Part shown: positions 1-8,233 of the stretch, piece by piece | How the letters are laid out: every line of letters starts with the position of its first letter | Position numbering within the stretch: the first letter of the stretch is position 1 | Assembly: GCF_011761635.1 (NCBI RefSeq) | Contig: NZ_JAASRN010000002.1 | Span: forward strand, 770,634-834,633 | Source: Thermonema lapsum | GTDB lineage: Bacteria; Bacteroidota; Bacteroidia; Cytophagales; Thermonemataceae | Direction of reading: 5' to 3' | Length of the DNA stretch: 64,000 bases | Position numbers and translations under genes: made by a program | The notes under the pieces: model-generated | What the model was told of the DNA's origin: nothing | Database searches by the model: none | Seen by the model: the letters and a program-made list of their open reading frames with translations, nothing else

Positions 1-582
1 ATATGACTCACTCAGTTCATCTTGCTGTGGAAAGGCAGAAGATTCTTGTGTAAAGTCTGTCGATGTTTCTACGGTCGCCGACTTGCTGCTTTCTTCTGCC
101 GGAGGAGTGTCTATATTGAAGCTGTCTTCTTCAGTTTCCAAAGAAGAAAAATAATCTTTGGGTGGTTGGGTGTAAGAGGTAGTAATTTTCTCCAGCTCAT
201 GGTCCAGTTCTTCTTCAGAGGCATTAGCCAGTTTCTCATCAAAAGCACTCACTTCCTTTTGAATATCGTCCAGCACACTGCGCGCCTTCAATAATTCATC
301 TTTCAGAGAATCGGAAGCTCCCGACAAACGGAAATCATTCTCCTGAAATAAAGGCATCCCCAAGGCATTTGCCAGCTGTTTCCGGCTATACATATGTAAA
401 GCAGCCCGCCGTATTTTTTGAGGTGCTAAGTGCGAATGCTGTTTGCATTGATAACGGGCAGCCAACAAGTGCAACAAGCCAGCATAAGGCACTTTTTCTA
501 TCAGAGTCTCTACTTCTTCATACTGCTCTTCGGTAAGTGCTTGCCCTGCAAGGAGCGCTAAAAAAGTTTCTGCATTTAACAT
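1..582 (-). CDS. Hypothetical protein, C-terminus beyond window edge
   Basis: An open frame runs without a stop from an ATG at 582 to base 1, giving 194 residues with the 3' end missing. The N-terminus (MLNAETFLALLAGQALTEEQ) is followed by a segment reading VPYAGLLHLLAARY, a pattern I associate with uncharacterised Bacteroidota proteins that start with a short helical domain. From about residue 95 the chain is acidic and rich in Glu, Ser and Thr, suggesting a disordered linker. No signal peptide or membrane segment is visible. No function can be assigned. Codon use is normal for the window, which supports it being real. Confidence 0.7.
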   Translation of the reverse strand, partial: MLNAETFLALLAGQALTEEQYEEVETLIEKVPYAGLLHLLAARYQCKQHSHLAPQKIRRAALHMYSRKQLANALGMPLFQENDFRLSGASDSLKDELLKARSVLDDIQKEVSAFDEKLANASEEELDHELEKITTSYTQPPKDYFSSLETEEDSFNIDTPPAEESSKSATVETSTDFTQESSAFPQQDELSESY

Positions 583-997
583 AAGAATCCCGTATATAGG
601 TCATACGTTTAAGGCAAGTTAACACAAAAAAACAAGTAAATCAAGGCATGCTCTTTGAGTTGTAAGGCATCTGATACCTGCCGCAAGTTAGCTATCCAAA
701 TCATCTGTTTCTTCTAACCCCGCATATACACGAATCAGATGCCATTCGAGCTAAGGACATCGGTCAAGCTGAGAATATAAGTAACTCATCAGCAACTCAA
801 GAGCATGCCAGCAAAAGGCGTTGCAGCCGGTTGCAGAACTGCTCGACTTGCTGCGCTTCGCCTGCTTTCAATTGAAAGGGGAAGCTGCCGCCAAAATGCT
901 TCATCTGTTTCTTTTCAACTCATAAAGTGCGCAGTCCACACAACATCAGCCATGCATTAAAGAACGCCCTTGCCTCAGCTTAAGGATACAAAGTTGC
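583..997. other. 415-bp intergenic region with a possible gene remnant
   Basis: No intact gene is visible. On the minus strand, 797-904 reads as a 35-residue open frame (MKHFGGSFPFQLKAG then EAQQVEQFCNRLQRLL) whose composition is protein-like, but it begins shortly after an in-frame stop and has no recognisable start context. It may be the relic of a larger protein. A plus-strand 51-codon frame at 806-961 covers the same bases and looks like its shadow. No strong terminator or promoter match was found. Confidence 0.4.
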
Positions 998-1861
998 TCA
1001 CAAGTGTTTATTTAAGAAATCAACAGTCGCATGGATTACTTCTTTTGTATGAGGGGGCAATTCTTGGACTTCATACGGATGCTTTCCACCGAAAGTATGC
1101 CCAGCCCCTTCCACCAGATACAAGGTAGCTTTCGGAAGCCAAGAAGTGAGCCGCCGGGCAGCTTCTACCGGCACCGACTCGTCGGCAGTGCCATGAATCA
1201 CCAGTACCGGCACTTTTAGCGATTTAGCTTTGTCTTCCAAGTTGTAATCGCTGTCTTTTTTTGCCCACCAGTCGTCATATACTGCCCTGTAAATAGGCAG
1301 ATTCTGCCCGGTACGCGCATTGAGAATGTAAACAGCTCCCTGTTCAAGGATTTGCTGCCGGCGTTCTTCCGTCCACAAAAAGCCGGTGTTGTCTATTGAT
1401 GCCAGAGTAATCAAAGCTTTGACGGCATCGCGTAAAGCAGCCCCTGCTAAAATAGCTACCGCCCCCCCTCTGCTATGCCCTATCAACGCCAAGCGCTCGG
1501 GGTCAATGATGCCTTCTTGCTTCGCCCAGGTCGAAGTTTTCAAAAAGGCAACTACTCGGTTCACGTCTTCCACATCATGGGCAAAAGTCTCGTGCCCGAA
1601 TGCCTCAAGGTCAAGCAATTCAGTGGGGTGTTCGGGGGTAGTACCATTATAAGAGAGATTCATGCGCACGACTGCTCTGCCAGAAGCCGCCCAAGCGTCT
1701 GCCATGAGATGCCAGTGCCCCCAGTCTTTGAAGCCCTTGAATCCATGAATAAAAATAAGGACAGGCAGAGACTTTTTTCCCGCCGGATAGTGTAAATCAA
1801 GCGTTATTGGCTTGTAACCATCTGCTTCGATGGTATGTGCCAAGCGTCGAATATTCTGCAT
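998..1861 (-). CDS. Alpha/beta hydrolase (dienelactone-hydrolase-like)
   Basis: A 287-residue soluble alpha/beta-hydrolase. The strand-turn HGFKGF at 39-44 forms the oxyanion region, the nucleophile elbow is GHSRGG with Ser130, the likely acid is Asp227 in HGTADESVP, and the likely catalytic His is His255 in GAGHTFGG. There is no signal peptide, so it should be cytoplasmic. The substrate cannot be read from sequence; related Bacteroidota proteins are annotated only as hydrolases or esterases. It lies 65 bp downstream of the cytochrome c gene on the same strand, so co-transcription is possible but there is no functional link that I can see. Confidence 0.85.
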   Translation of the reverse strand: MQNIRRLAHTIEADGYKPITLDLHYPAGKKSLPVLIFIHGFKGFKDWGHWHLMADAWAASGRAVVRMNLSYNGTTPEHPTELLDLEAFGHETFAHDVEDVNRVVAFLKTSTWAKQEGIIDPERLALIGHSRGGAVAILAGAALRDAVKALITLASIDNTGFLWTEERRQQILEQGAVYILNARTGQNLPIYRAVYDDWWAKKDSDYNLEDKAKSLKVPVLVIHGTADESVPVEAARRLTSWLPKATLYLVEGAGHTFGGKHPYEVQELPPHTKEVIHATVDFLNKHL

Positions 1862-1926
1862 ATGTCTTCCTGCATCTGTTTCTGCAAGGAAGATAGTGAT
1901 TTAAGCGAAGCCCGGCAAAGTTGGGT

Positions 1927-2409
1927 TTATTCCTGTGTGCGGAAATACTCAAGTATTTTTCGGGCTTCTTCTTTTGTAAGTCCTTGGTTTACCATAAGAG
2001 TACCATTGAACTTCAGCACCAACTCTTTGGCTATGGGGTCTTCTTTCACCATATTCTCGGGATTGAGCATCATGTTCATAATCCATTCTGGCGAGCGTCT
2101 TGTAGTGATACCTTTCAGGTCGGGTCCGATGTACTCCTCGCCTATTTTGTGGCAAGCCGAACACTTAGCCCCAAACAGCCGTTTGCCCTCCTCCACCATG
2201 GCGGGGTCTATGCCTGCCAGTTCAACATGCTGAACAGGTCCTACTCCTTTGAGACTCATGGGGGCTGCTGGCTCCCCTTGCTCTTCATCTGCCAGCATAC
2301 TCTGAGGTGGCTGTGTGTTTTGGGCACTGTCAGATTTTTGTCCGCCACAAGCAAACAGCAGTGCGCCAAAGGTCATTGCTGCAGCAAGCTTGATGAGAAG
2401 CATTTTCAT
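1927..2409 (-). CDS. Monohaem cytochrome c lipoprotein
   Basis: Class I c-type cytochrome, 160 residues from the ATG at 2409; this start is preferred to 2463 because it puts a lipoprotein signal at the N-terminus, with lipobox LLFAC and acylated Cys21. A low-complexity linker (residues 24-60) precedes the haem domain. The haem site is CSACH at 83-87, and a Met in the segment LNPENM or TLMVNQG is the expected axial ligand. It would be anchored in the outer or inner membrane facing the periplasm and carry single electrons to or from a respiratory complex. No oxidase or reductase gene is adjacent, so its partner is unknown. Confidence 0.88.
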   Translation of the reverse strand: MKMLLIKLAAAMTFGALLFACGGQKSDSAQNTQPPQSMLADEEQGEPAAPMSLKGVGPVQHVELAGIDPAMVEEGKRLFGAKCSACHKIGEEYIGPDLKGITTRRSPEWIMNMMLNPENMVKEDPIAKELVLKFNGTLMVNQGLTKEEARKILEYFRTQE

Positions 2410-2544
2410 GGGTTTGTAGTTTTGTTTATAGACAATATTGTCCTTCTTAACTTTGATGACCAATGACTTTTATCATAATCAGCATGACATTTATCATTTT
2501 ACACCAAAGAAGAGGGCAAATGCTTTCAGTACATTTAGCTTCTT

Positions 2545-2552
2545 TATCTTTG
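2545..2552 (+). promoter_or_regulatory. Promoter -7 element for DEAD-box helicase
   Basis: TATCTTTG matches the Bacteroidota -7 consensus TAnnTTTG, 29 bp upstream of the ATG at 2582. A TTTC about 20 bp further upstream is a weak match to the -33 TTTG. Its position inside a possible N-terminal extension argues for the start at 2582. Confidence 0.55.
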
Positions 2553-2581
2553 TGTTTCTCAAAAAAATAATTGCAGGGACG

Positions 2582-3892
2582 ATGACTTTCGAAGAGCTCA
2601 AGCTAACGCGCCAATTTCTAAATGCCATTGAAGAAGCCGGCTATCAACACCCCACCCCCATTCAAGAAAAAGCCATTCCACCGGCACTTGCCGGGCACGA
2701 CATCATAGGCATAGCCCAAACGGGAACCGGTAAGACCGCTGCTTATGCCTTGCCTATGCTCATGAAACTGAAATATGCGCAGGGGATACACCCTCGTGCC
2801 TTAGTGCTAGTGCCTACCCATGAGCTTACCCAGCAGGTAAGCGATGCCATCATGCAACTAGCACGCTATACAGACCTTCGCTGCCTACCTATTTTCGGGG
2901 GTAAGGGTATCAAGAAGCAAATAGAACAGCTGTCTGAAGGTGTAGATATTGTTGTAGCCACACCGGGACGACTGATGGATGTGTATCTTGCCGGCGGCTT
3001 GCAGCTCAAGCACGTCAAGACCTTCATCATAGATGAGGCAGACCGCATGCTGGACTTGGGTTTTATGCCCCAAATACGGCGCATTCTGGAGGTACTGCCC
3101 CGCAAAAGGCAAAATCTGCTGTTTTCGGCTACCTTTTCAGAAAAGGTGGAACGCCTGTGCGAGGAGTTTATAGAGTATCCTGTGAAGGTAGAAATTACAC
3201 CTCAAGCCACCCCCGCCGACACGGTAGAGCAATACCTATATGAGGTGCCCAACATAAAAACCAAAATCAATCTGCTCATGCATCTTTTAGAGCAGGAGTC
3301 CTTCAAAAAGGTATTGGTATTTGCACGCCGCCGACGCATCGCCACTGCGGTGTATAAATACCTGCAACGTAAGCTGGGAAAAGACAGCGTGCGGGTCATT
3401 CATGCCAACAAAGACCAGAATACACGCGCCAATGCATTGGAAGCCTTCCGGAAGGGGGAAATAAGATTATTGATTGCCACCGATGTAGCTGCACGCGGCA
3501 TTGATGTATCGGAGGTTACCCATGTCATCAATTTTGAGGTGCCGGTGCTCTATGAAGAATATGTGCACCGCATCGGGCGCACCGGGCGGGCATTTCAGCA
3601 CGGTACTGCCATTACCTTTGCGAACCCCGCCGAAGAGTATCACATCAAGCAAATAGAGAAGCTTATTAAAATGAAGATACCACGCTTGCCGCTGCCCGAT
3701 GCTGTGGAGGTTGTCGAAACGCCCTTTGAGGAGCATCAAGAGATGGCAAGAGAAATAGACAAGCAGCGTAGAAAAGAAGATAGTTCTTTTCAAGGGGCAT
3801 TCCATGAGAAAAAACGCAAGACACCTCGCACGCCAAGCAAAACCAAAAACCAGAAACTAAAGAAAAAGAGCAGCAATAAAAGAAGAGGCTAA
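2582..3892 (+). CDS. DEAD-box ATP-dependent RNA helicase
   Basis: 436 residues, RhlE/DbpA-like. Q motif PTPIQ (25-29), Walker A AQTGTGKT (45-52), PTHEL (motif Ia), TPGR (Ib), DEAD (151-154), SAT (182-184), ARGID and HRIGRTGR (motif VI) are all intact, so it should be an active helicase. The last about 60 residues are highly basic (Lys/Arg-rich) and probably bind RNA. Such proteins act in ribosome assembly, mRNA turnover or cold adaptation; which one applies here is not visible. An upstream in-frame extension to 2438 exists but would cover the promoter motif and is Phe/Ile-rich junk. The stop codon overlaps the stop of the convergent gene at 3889. Confidence 0.93.
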   Translation: MTFEELKLTRQFLNAIEEAGYQHPTPIQEKAIPPALAGHDIIGIAQTGTGKTAAYALPMLMKLKYAQGIHPRALVLVPTHELTQQVSDAIMQLARYTDLRCLPIFGGKGIKKQIEQLSEGVDIVVATPGRLMDVYLAGGLQLKHVKTFIIDEADRMLDLGFMPQIRRILEVLPRKRQNLLFSATFSEKVERLCEEFIEYPVKVEITPQATPADTVEQYLYEVPNIKTKINLLMHLLEQESFKKVLVFARRRRIATAVYKYLQRKLGKDSVRVIHANKDQNTRANALEAFRKGEIRLLIATDVAARGIDVSEVTHVINFEVPVLYEEYVHRIGRTGRAFQHGTAITFANPAEEYHIKQIEKLIKMKIPRLPLPDAVEVVETPFEEHQEMAREIDKQRRKEDSSFQGAFHEKKRKTPRTPSKTKNQKLKKKSSNKRRG

Positions 3893-4524
3893 GGGGCTTG
3901 CGCTGTTTCTACTTCCACCAAATAAGCCAAAGACTTTTGCACATAAGCGACTTCACCTTGCGGAGTGCGTACTTTCCACCAAAGTGGCTGCTCACCAAGT
4001 ACTGTCAGGCAGCTTCCCCCCGGCAAGGTAGCCACAAGGCGGGCAGCTGCTGAGGGTGCCTGATAGGTGAGTACCGGGACAGACCTCGTTATAACCAATC
4101 GCAAAGGCGGAAGAGAATAAAAAAACCAAGCAGCGGTGCCAATAAGCCCCCAGCACAAAAATAAATAACGGCTTTTTTTACGTTTCAGCAACAAGCCAAA
4201 CGCCCACAAGAAAAGCACACAATAAATCACAGCAAACAGCATAAAAAAACGAGCCAGCACCGGCTGCCACTTTTTCAGTAGGAGCTCATACCCTTGTAAA
4301 TCGTAATGACTGACTAAAGATTGTAGCCTTTGGTGGCTGAAGCTGTCAAAATGGGTGTAGTAGTGTTGGCAAAGCATGGCTGCTGCCCGAGCATAGTCGC
4401 CTTGTTGCTCTGCCAACATCACTTTTTTTAGCCATCCGTCTTCTTCTGTAACTTTTTGAGCTACAATTACTTGGACAGATAAGACCCAAAACAAGAAAAA
4501 TAAAATTAAAATTTTTTTTGCCAT
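3889..4524 (-). CDS. Membrane protein with C-terminal SH3-like domain (BatE-like)
   Basis: 211 residues. An N-terminal signal segment (MAKKILILFFLFWVLS) is followed by a short helical, TPR-like region, two membrane helices around residues 88-112 and 120-138, and a C-terminal SH3b-like domain with the pattern LVATLPGGSCLTVL...WWKVRTPQGEVAYVQ. This domain order resembles BatE, part of the Bacteroidota aerotolerance (Bat) group, though it is shorter than the usual TPR-SH3 BatE. The start at 4524 fits the signal peptide; an upstream Met at 4572 would place a polar tail before it. It stands apart from the BatA-like cluster at 34165-37950. Function in this cell is inferred only from that resemblance. 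Confidence 0.7.
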   Translation of the reverse strand: MAKKILILFFLFWVLSVQVIVAQKVTEEDGWLKKVMLAEQQGDYARAAAMLCQHYYTHFDSFSHQRLQSLVSHYDLQGYELLLKKWQPVLARFFMLFAVIYCVLFLWAFGLLLKRKKSRYLFLCWGLIGTAAWFFYSLPPLRLVITRSVPVLTYQAPSAAARLVATLPGGSCLTVLGEQPLWWKVRTPQGEVAYVQKSLAYLVEVETAQAP

Positions 4525-4528
4525 ACGC

Positions 4529-4559
4529 TTGCACGGTATTAAAAAACCTCCTACCTTTG
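4529..4559 (+). promoter_or_regulatory. Promoter of tRNA-Lys
   Basis: TTG at 4529-4531, a 20-bp spacer and TACCTTTG at 4552-4559 form a near-ideal Bacteroidota -33/-7 pair. Transcription should begin around 4565, about 20 bases before the mature tRNA. The -33 element abuts the start codon of the divergent gene. Confidence 0.75.
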
Positions 4560-4585
4560 CGTCGTTATTCAACGATAAAAAACAC

Positions 4586-4658
4586 GATCTCGTAGCTCAG
4601 CAGGTAGAGCACCTCCCTTTTAAGGAGGGGGTCCTGGGTTCGAGTCCCAGCGGGATCA
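4586..4658 (+). tRNA. tRNA-Lys (anticodon UUU)
   Basis: A complete 73-nt cloverleaf. The acceptor stem GATCTCG pairs with CGGGATC with one T-G wobble; the D arm is GCTC/GAGC; the anticodon stem CCTCC/GGAGG encloses the loop CTTTTAA with anticodon TTT at its centre; the T arm is CTGGG-TTCGAGT-CCCAG. The discriminator base is A and the 3' CCA is not encoded. It is a single-gene unit with its own promoter and terminator. Confidence 0.97.
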
Positions 4659-4661
4659 CCC

Positions 4662-4686
4662 ATCCGCCCAAAAGGCGGATTTTTTT
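4662..4686 (+). terminator. Terminator of tRNA-Lys
   Basis: Stem ATCCGCC / GGCGGAT with a five-base loop followed by a run of seven T, starting four bases after the tRNA. Confidence 0.88.
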
Positions 4687-4721
4687 ATTGCTTGTTCCTT
4701 CACAGTACTCAACACAGTTAC

Positions 4722-4758
4722 AAAAAAGGCGAGCTTTACTTTAAGCCTCGCCTTTTTT
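4722..4758 (-). terminator. Terminator after yebC, probably bidirectional
   Basis: A-tract, stem GGCGAG / CTCGCC (extended by the A/T tracts) and T-tract at both ends. It lies 19 bp past the yebC stop and can also catch plus-strand read-through from the tRNA. Confidence 0.82.
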
Positions 4759-4776
4759 GCTGCATACCGGGACATT

Positions 4777-5526
4777 CTACGCCATTTCCATTTGCTCATC
4801 GGTGATTTCTATATTGTGATATACTTTTTGCACGTCGTCGTCGTCTTCGAGTGCCTCAATCACCTTCATTGTTTTCTGGAAAGTCTCATTGTCCAACTTT
4901 ACATAAGTTTTTGGAATGCGTTGTAAGCCTGCCTCCTTGGCTTCAATGTTCATTTCTTCAAGCTTCTTCTGTATGCTTCCGAACTCTTCCATGGGGCAAT
5001 ACACCGTCACGAAGCCGTTTTCATGGTCAAATTCCACTTCGTCGGCACCGGCATCTGCCATTTCCAAAGTGAATGCTTCTTCGTCGAGTTTGTAGTCTTC
5101 CAATGAAATGGTAAAGACTCCTTTTCTGTCAAATATAAAGTCCAACGAGCCGTTGGTGGTGAGGTTGCCCCCTCCTTTGCTAAGGACCGCCCGCACATTG
5201 GCTACAGTACGGTTGGTATTGTCGGTAGTACACTCTATATAAAGCGCTACCCCGTTTACATAGCCTTCGTAGGTTACTTCAGTATAATCTTCACCTCCTG
5301 CACCGGTTGCTTTGGCTATTGCCTTTTCAATCTTATCCTTAGGCATGTTTGCCCCTTTGGCGTTCTGGATGGCAATACGCAAGCGAGGGTTCGATGCGGG
5401 GTCACCACCACCCAAGCGAGCGGCAATCATAATTTCACGAATCAGTTTAGTGAATAACTTGCCACGTTTAGCGTCTTGTGCGCCTTTTCTGTGTTTGATA
5501 TTAGCCCATTTACTATGCCCTGCCAT
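4777..5526 (-). CDS. yebC: YebC/PmpR family protein
   Basis: 249 residues, the usual family length, beginning with the signature MAGHSKWANIKHRKGAQDAK and continuing with RGKLFTKLIREI and GGGDPASNPRLR. The family has three alpha/beta domains; members have been reported as transcriptional regulators, and some as translation factors helping the ribosome past proline stretches. Which role applies cannot be read here. It follows the DUF4286 gene by 25 bp on the same strand and ends at a strong hairpin, so the two probably form an operon. Confidence 0.96.
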   Translation of the reverse strand: MAGHSKWANIKHRKGAQDAKRGKLFTKLIREIMIAARLGGGDPASNPRLRIAIQNAKGANMPKDKIEKAIAKATGAGGEDYTEVTYEGYVNGVALYIECTTDNTNRTVANVRAVLSKGGGNLTTNGSLDFIFDRKGVFTISLEDYKLDEEAFTLEMADAGADEVEFDHENGFVTVYCPMEEFGSIQKKLEEMNIEAKEAGLQRIPKTYVKLDNETFQKTMKVIEALEDDDDVQKVYHNIEITDEQMEMA

Positions 5527-5551
5527 GATTATCTATGGTTTGGTTTACAAC

Positions 5552-5857
5552 TTACTCTATTACTTCCAAGAGAGTACGAAAAGCATGGCAATGCTCGCCA
5601 TAGCGTGCCTGATGCTCTGCCTGTAAGCGTGGCGCATGTTTTTCTTGATAGGTCTGGAAGTCTTCCATGCTTTTCAAGAAATATTGTATGGCATAGGTAA
5701 AACCATCATTTTCGGGTTCATGCATCAGGCGCAGCATCTTGTGCTCTACAAACAGACCAGTAGCAAGCACCTCGGGGATGTGCACCCGACGCATCCAATC
5801 GAGCCAGTCGTCGTGCACTTCTTTATCTACGCTGACGGTTACGTTATAGAGTATCAT
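5552..5857 (-). CDS. DUF4286 family protein
   Basis: 101 residues from the ATG at 5857. The pattern MILYNVTVSVDKEVHDDWLDW then IPEVLATGLF and TYAIQYFLKS identifies the small Bacteroidota family DUF4286, thought to have a ferredoxin-like dimeric alpha-beta fold. It has no signal peptide or membrane segment. Biochemical role unknown. It sits directly upstream of yebC, probably in the same transcript. A longer start at 5884 adds only a Lys-rich stretch and is not favoured. Confidence 0.82.
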   Translation of the reverse strand: MILYNVTVSVDKEVHDDWLDWMRRVHIPEVLATGLFVEHKMLRLMHEPENDGFTYAIQYFLKSMEDFQTYQEKHAPRLQAEHQARYGEHCHAFRTLLEVIE

Positions 5858-5871
5858 CTTTTTCTTTTGTG

Positions 5872-5879
5872 TAATTTTG
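5872..5879 (+). promoter_or_regulatory. Promoter -7 element for TPR protein and holB
   Basis: TAATTTTG matches TAnnTTTG, 39 bp before the ATG at 5919. No clear -33 element was found at the right distance. Confidence 0.45.
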
Positions 5880-5918
5880 TTCAAGATGGCATTTGAAAGC
5901 GGCTAATCTAAAAAACTT

Positions 5919-6392
5919 ATGCACAAATTTATGCAATTTACAGCTTTCTTCCTATGCATGGCAGCATGCTATGCACAAAACGAGGGGAAAGGTAGCTCTA
6001 CTGCCCCTTTTGAGCAAAAGGCAGACGTATGGTATAACACTCCACCCACAGCTACCGACCGGCTGGGCAGAGGACAGTACTTTTACCACAAGGGCTTTTT
6101 CAAAAAGGCTATTACGGAATTCAACGAAGCTCTTTTGCTGGATGCCACACTGGCAGATGCCTATTTGTGGCGGGGCAAAGCCAAAGAAGCGCTCAAAGAC
6201 TATTCAGGTGCCATCAACGATTACAACATGGCGCTATATTACCACCCACAACTATATGAAGCCCATGCCCTGCGCGCAGGCATCCGGCTGTTGCATGGTG
6301 ATACGACCGGCGCATGTCAAGAGTGGGCATCGATTCCAGAAGCGCAACGCCCCCGGCACTCACCCTGTGCCAAGGTATGCCAGATGCCTTGA
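5919..6392 (+). CDS. Secreted TPR-repeat protein
   Basis: 157 residues with a cleavable signal peptide (MHKFMQFTAFFLCMAACYAQ; cleavage after YAQ or at a possible lipobox AAC). Residues about 50-120 form two to three tetratricopeptide repeats with the usual spacing (GRGQYFYHKGFFKKAITEF, ADAYLWRGKAKEAL, YEAHALRAGIRLL). TPR proteins bind partner proteins; nothing here tells which. It precedes holB by 25 bp and is probably co-transcribed with it. A second frame across the same bases is a shadow. Confidence 0.78.
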   Translation: MHKFMQFTAFFLCMAACYAQNEGKGSSTAPFEQKADVWYNTPPTATDRLGRGQYFYHKGFFKKAITEFNEALLLDATLADAYLWRGKAKEALKDYSGAINDYNMALYYHPQLYEAHALRAGIRLLHGDTTGACQEWASIPEAQRPRHSPCAKVCQMP

Positions 6393-6417
6393 CTTTTAAA
6401 CAATAAAACAGAAGCCC

Positions 6418-7569
6418 ATGCAGTTTTCTCAACTTCCTTCCTTACCCGTATTGCAGGAAAAACTCGTGCAGCAGGTTGCCCGAAGGCAGGTACCCCATGC
6501 ACTCATGTTCATTGGCAAAACAGGAGGCGGGCAATGGTCAACGGCTTTGGCTTTTAGCACCTTTCTATTGTGTCAAAGCGCTCAAAAAGTAGAAGCACAA
6601 GACAGCTGCGGGCGCTGTAGCAATTGCCGCAAGATGTCTTTATTTAGTCATCCGGATGTGCACTTTGTTTTCCCGGTAGGCAATCAAGGAAGTAGCAAAA
6701 ACACCTCTGCTGCTTTTCTTGAAGACTGGCGGCGCTTGAATGCAGAAACGCCTTTTTTTGACTTAGACCGCTGGCTTGAGGTCGCCGGCATCGACAACAA
6801 ACAAGCCAACATCAGTGTAGAGGAGAGCCGACAGCTCACCCAAAAACTTAGCCTGAGCGCTTTTGAAGGTGGCTATAAAGTGGTGTTGATGTGGTTGCCC
6901 GAGTACATGAACGCCGCCGCCGCCAATGCTTTGCTTAAACTCATAGAAGAACCGCCAGCGCATACTTTTTTCTTGTTGGTGAGTGAAAATCCGGACGCCG
7001 TGCTACTTACGATTCGCTCACGGGTGCAAAGCATACAAGTGCCTCCCTATACAGCAGAAAGCATAGAAGAATGGCTTATACGAGCGAAAGGTATCCCTTC
7101 CAAGCAAGCCAACGAGTGGGCAGTGCTTTCAGAAGGCAATATGTTGGCATTGGAAGCTCTGATGCAGAGTGGCAATGAAGACAGCCATTTGTTGTTTCGT
7201 GACTGGCTGCGTCATTGCTGGAAAGCAGATTGGCACGCCATCGCTCCGGTTGTAGAAAGTCTGTCAAATGAAAGTAAGGTAACGCAAAGAAAGGTGCTGG
7301 AATACGGCATAACTGCTTTGCGGGAGTGTATCATGTGGCAGCATACAGGAGGAAGACTAAATAAGTTTCGTGCTGCTCACTTGGAGTTTGTACAAGGACT
7401 TGCCTCGGTTTTATCGCAAGAAGCAATAGAAGGGCTTTTGAAAGAGCTCACGCAAAGCCTCTATTATCTTGAGCGTAATGTGAACAACAAACTGGTATTT
7501 GCCAACTTATCTATTCAGCTGATATCGGCTTTACAAAAAGCAAGAAAGCAAGCAACAAGGAAGAAGTAA
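6418..7569 (+). CDS. holB: DNA polymerase III subunit delta-prime
   Basis: 383 residues. The AAA+ clamp-loader domain carries a zinc site at Cys52, Cys64, Cys67 and Cys70 (CGRCSNC) and the sensor region NALLKLIEEPPAHTFFLL with TIRSR. The P-loop GKTGGGQWS lacks the catalytic Lys, as expected for delta-prime, which does not hydrolyse ATP and acts as the stator of the sliding-clamp loader. The N-terminus (FSQLPSLPVLQEKLVQQVARRQVPHA) is typical of the Bacteroidota form. It ends 13 bp from the convergent gene at 7583. Confidence 0.93.
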   Translation: MQFSQLPSLPVLQEKLVQQVARRQVPHALMFIGKTGGGQWSTALAFSTFLLCQSAQKVEAQDSCGRCSNCRKMSLFSHPDVHFVFPVGNQGSSKNTSAAFLEDWRRLNAETPFFDLDRWLEVAGIDNKQANISVEESRQLTQKLSLSAFEGGYKVVLMWLPEYMNAAAANALLKLIEEPPAHTFFLLVSENPDAVLLTIRSRVQSIQVPPYTAESIEEWLIRAKGIPSKQANEWAVLSEGNMLALEALMQSGNEDSHLLFRDWLRHCWKADWHAIAPVVESLSNESKVTQRKVLEYGITALRECIMWQHTGGRLNKFRAAHLEFVQGLASVLSQEAIEGLLKELTQSLYYLERNVNNKLVFANLSIQLISALQKARKQATRKK

Positions 7570-7582
7570 GCCCAATATGGGA

Positions 7583-8077
7583 CTATTCTTCCTCGTCGTG
7601 GCTTTGGGATTCGGGCTGTTCGCCTGCTCGTTTTTTCTTCCACTCCTTATAGCGTTGCGTAATTTTCTTTGCCATCTTCTCGTAGTTTTCCCAGTTGTCT
7701 TCCACGTGGTAAATAGATGGCAGGTTGGCAGCCAATGTTTTTTCGTAGTCTTTCTTGTATTTACCGCTCAAATAATAGTATTGTGTGAACTCGTTTCCTT
7801 CTTCATTGAAAAGGTCAGAGCCCAGATAACCATCCCATACGGCACTGAGGATGGAGCAACTGATTTGACGCTTGCGGAAGCGAAGAATTTGCAAGGCGGC
7901 TTCTTCTTCAAAGAAATCACTGTAAAGGTCGTTTTCACAAATCCATCCCAAATACATCCCTATATGCACATAGGCTTGCTCTATGGGCAGCACGCTGGGG
8001 AAGTTGCCCAGAAAGTGATGCTTGGCTCTATCGTAGATAAAGTTTTTAGGTTTTTCTGCTTTCGGTAAAACTGCCAT
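7583..8077 (-). CDS. Conserved hypothetical protein (DUF7832-like)
   Basis: 164 residues, soluble, with no signal peptide. The pattern YDRAKHHFLGNFP then AYVHIGMYLGWICENDL resembles a family of bacterial proteins recorded as DUF7832; I base this on memory of the pattern, not a search. The C-terminal 30 residues are charged and probably disordered (Lys-rich, then Glu-rich). Family members have no known function, though some lie near polymorphic-toxin or immunity genes; no toxin is present here. The gene converges on holB. Confidence 0.68.
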   Translation of the reverse strand: MAVLPKAEKPKNFIYDRAKHHFLGNFPSVLPIEQAYVHIGMYLGWICENDLYSDFFEEEAALQILRFRKRQISCSILSAVWDGYLGSDLFNEEGNEFTQYYYLSGKYKKDYEKTLAANLPSIYHVEDNWENYEKMAKKITQRYKEWKKKRAGEQPESQSHDEEE

Positions 8078-8233
8078 GTTCCTTCTATTTTGAAGATAAA
8101 CGAAATGTAATCATTTTTTTATGTTTTGCACTACAAAGTGGCATATATGTAGCGCAGCATCTTACCAATTTTACGAATAATTCCAATTTTATACAAACCA
8201 ACTGCAATTTTTTTTTACAAACTTCGTAAAAAA

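Noticed and set aside
5388-5410. GTTCGA-like sequence resembling a tRNA T arm
   Set aside because: It is inside yebC and no cloverleaf can be formed.
5893-6399. Longer plus-strand frame over the TPR protein
   Set aside because: Different frame; only the frame starting at 5919 yields a signal peptide and TPR repeats.
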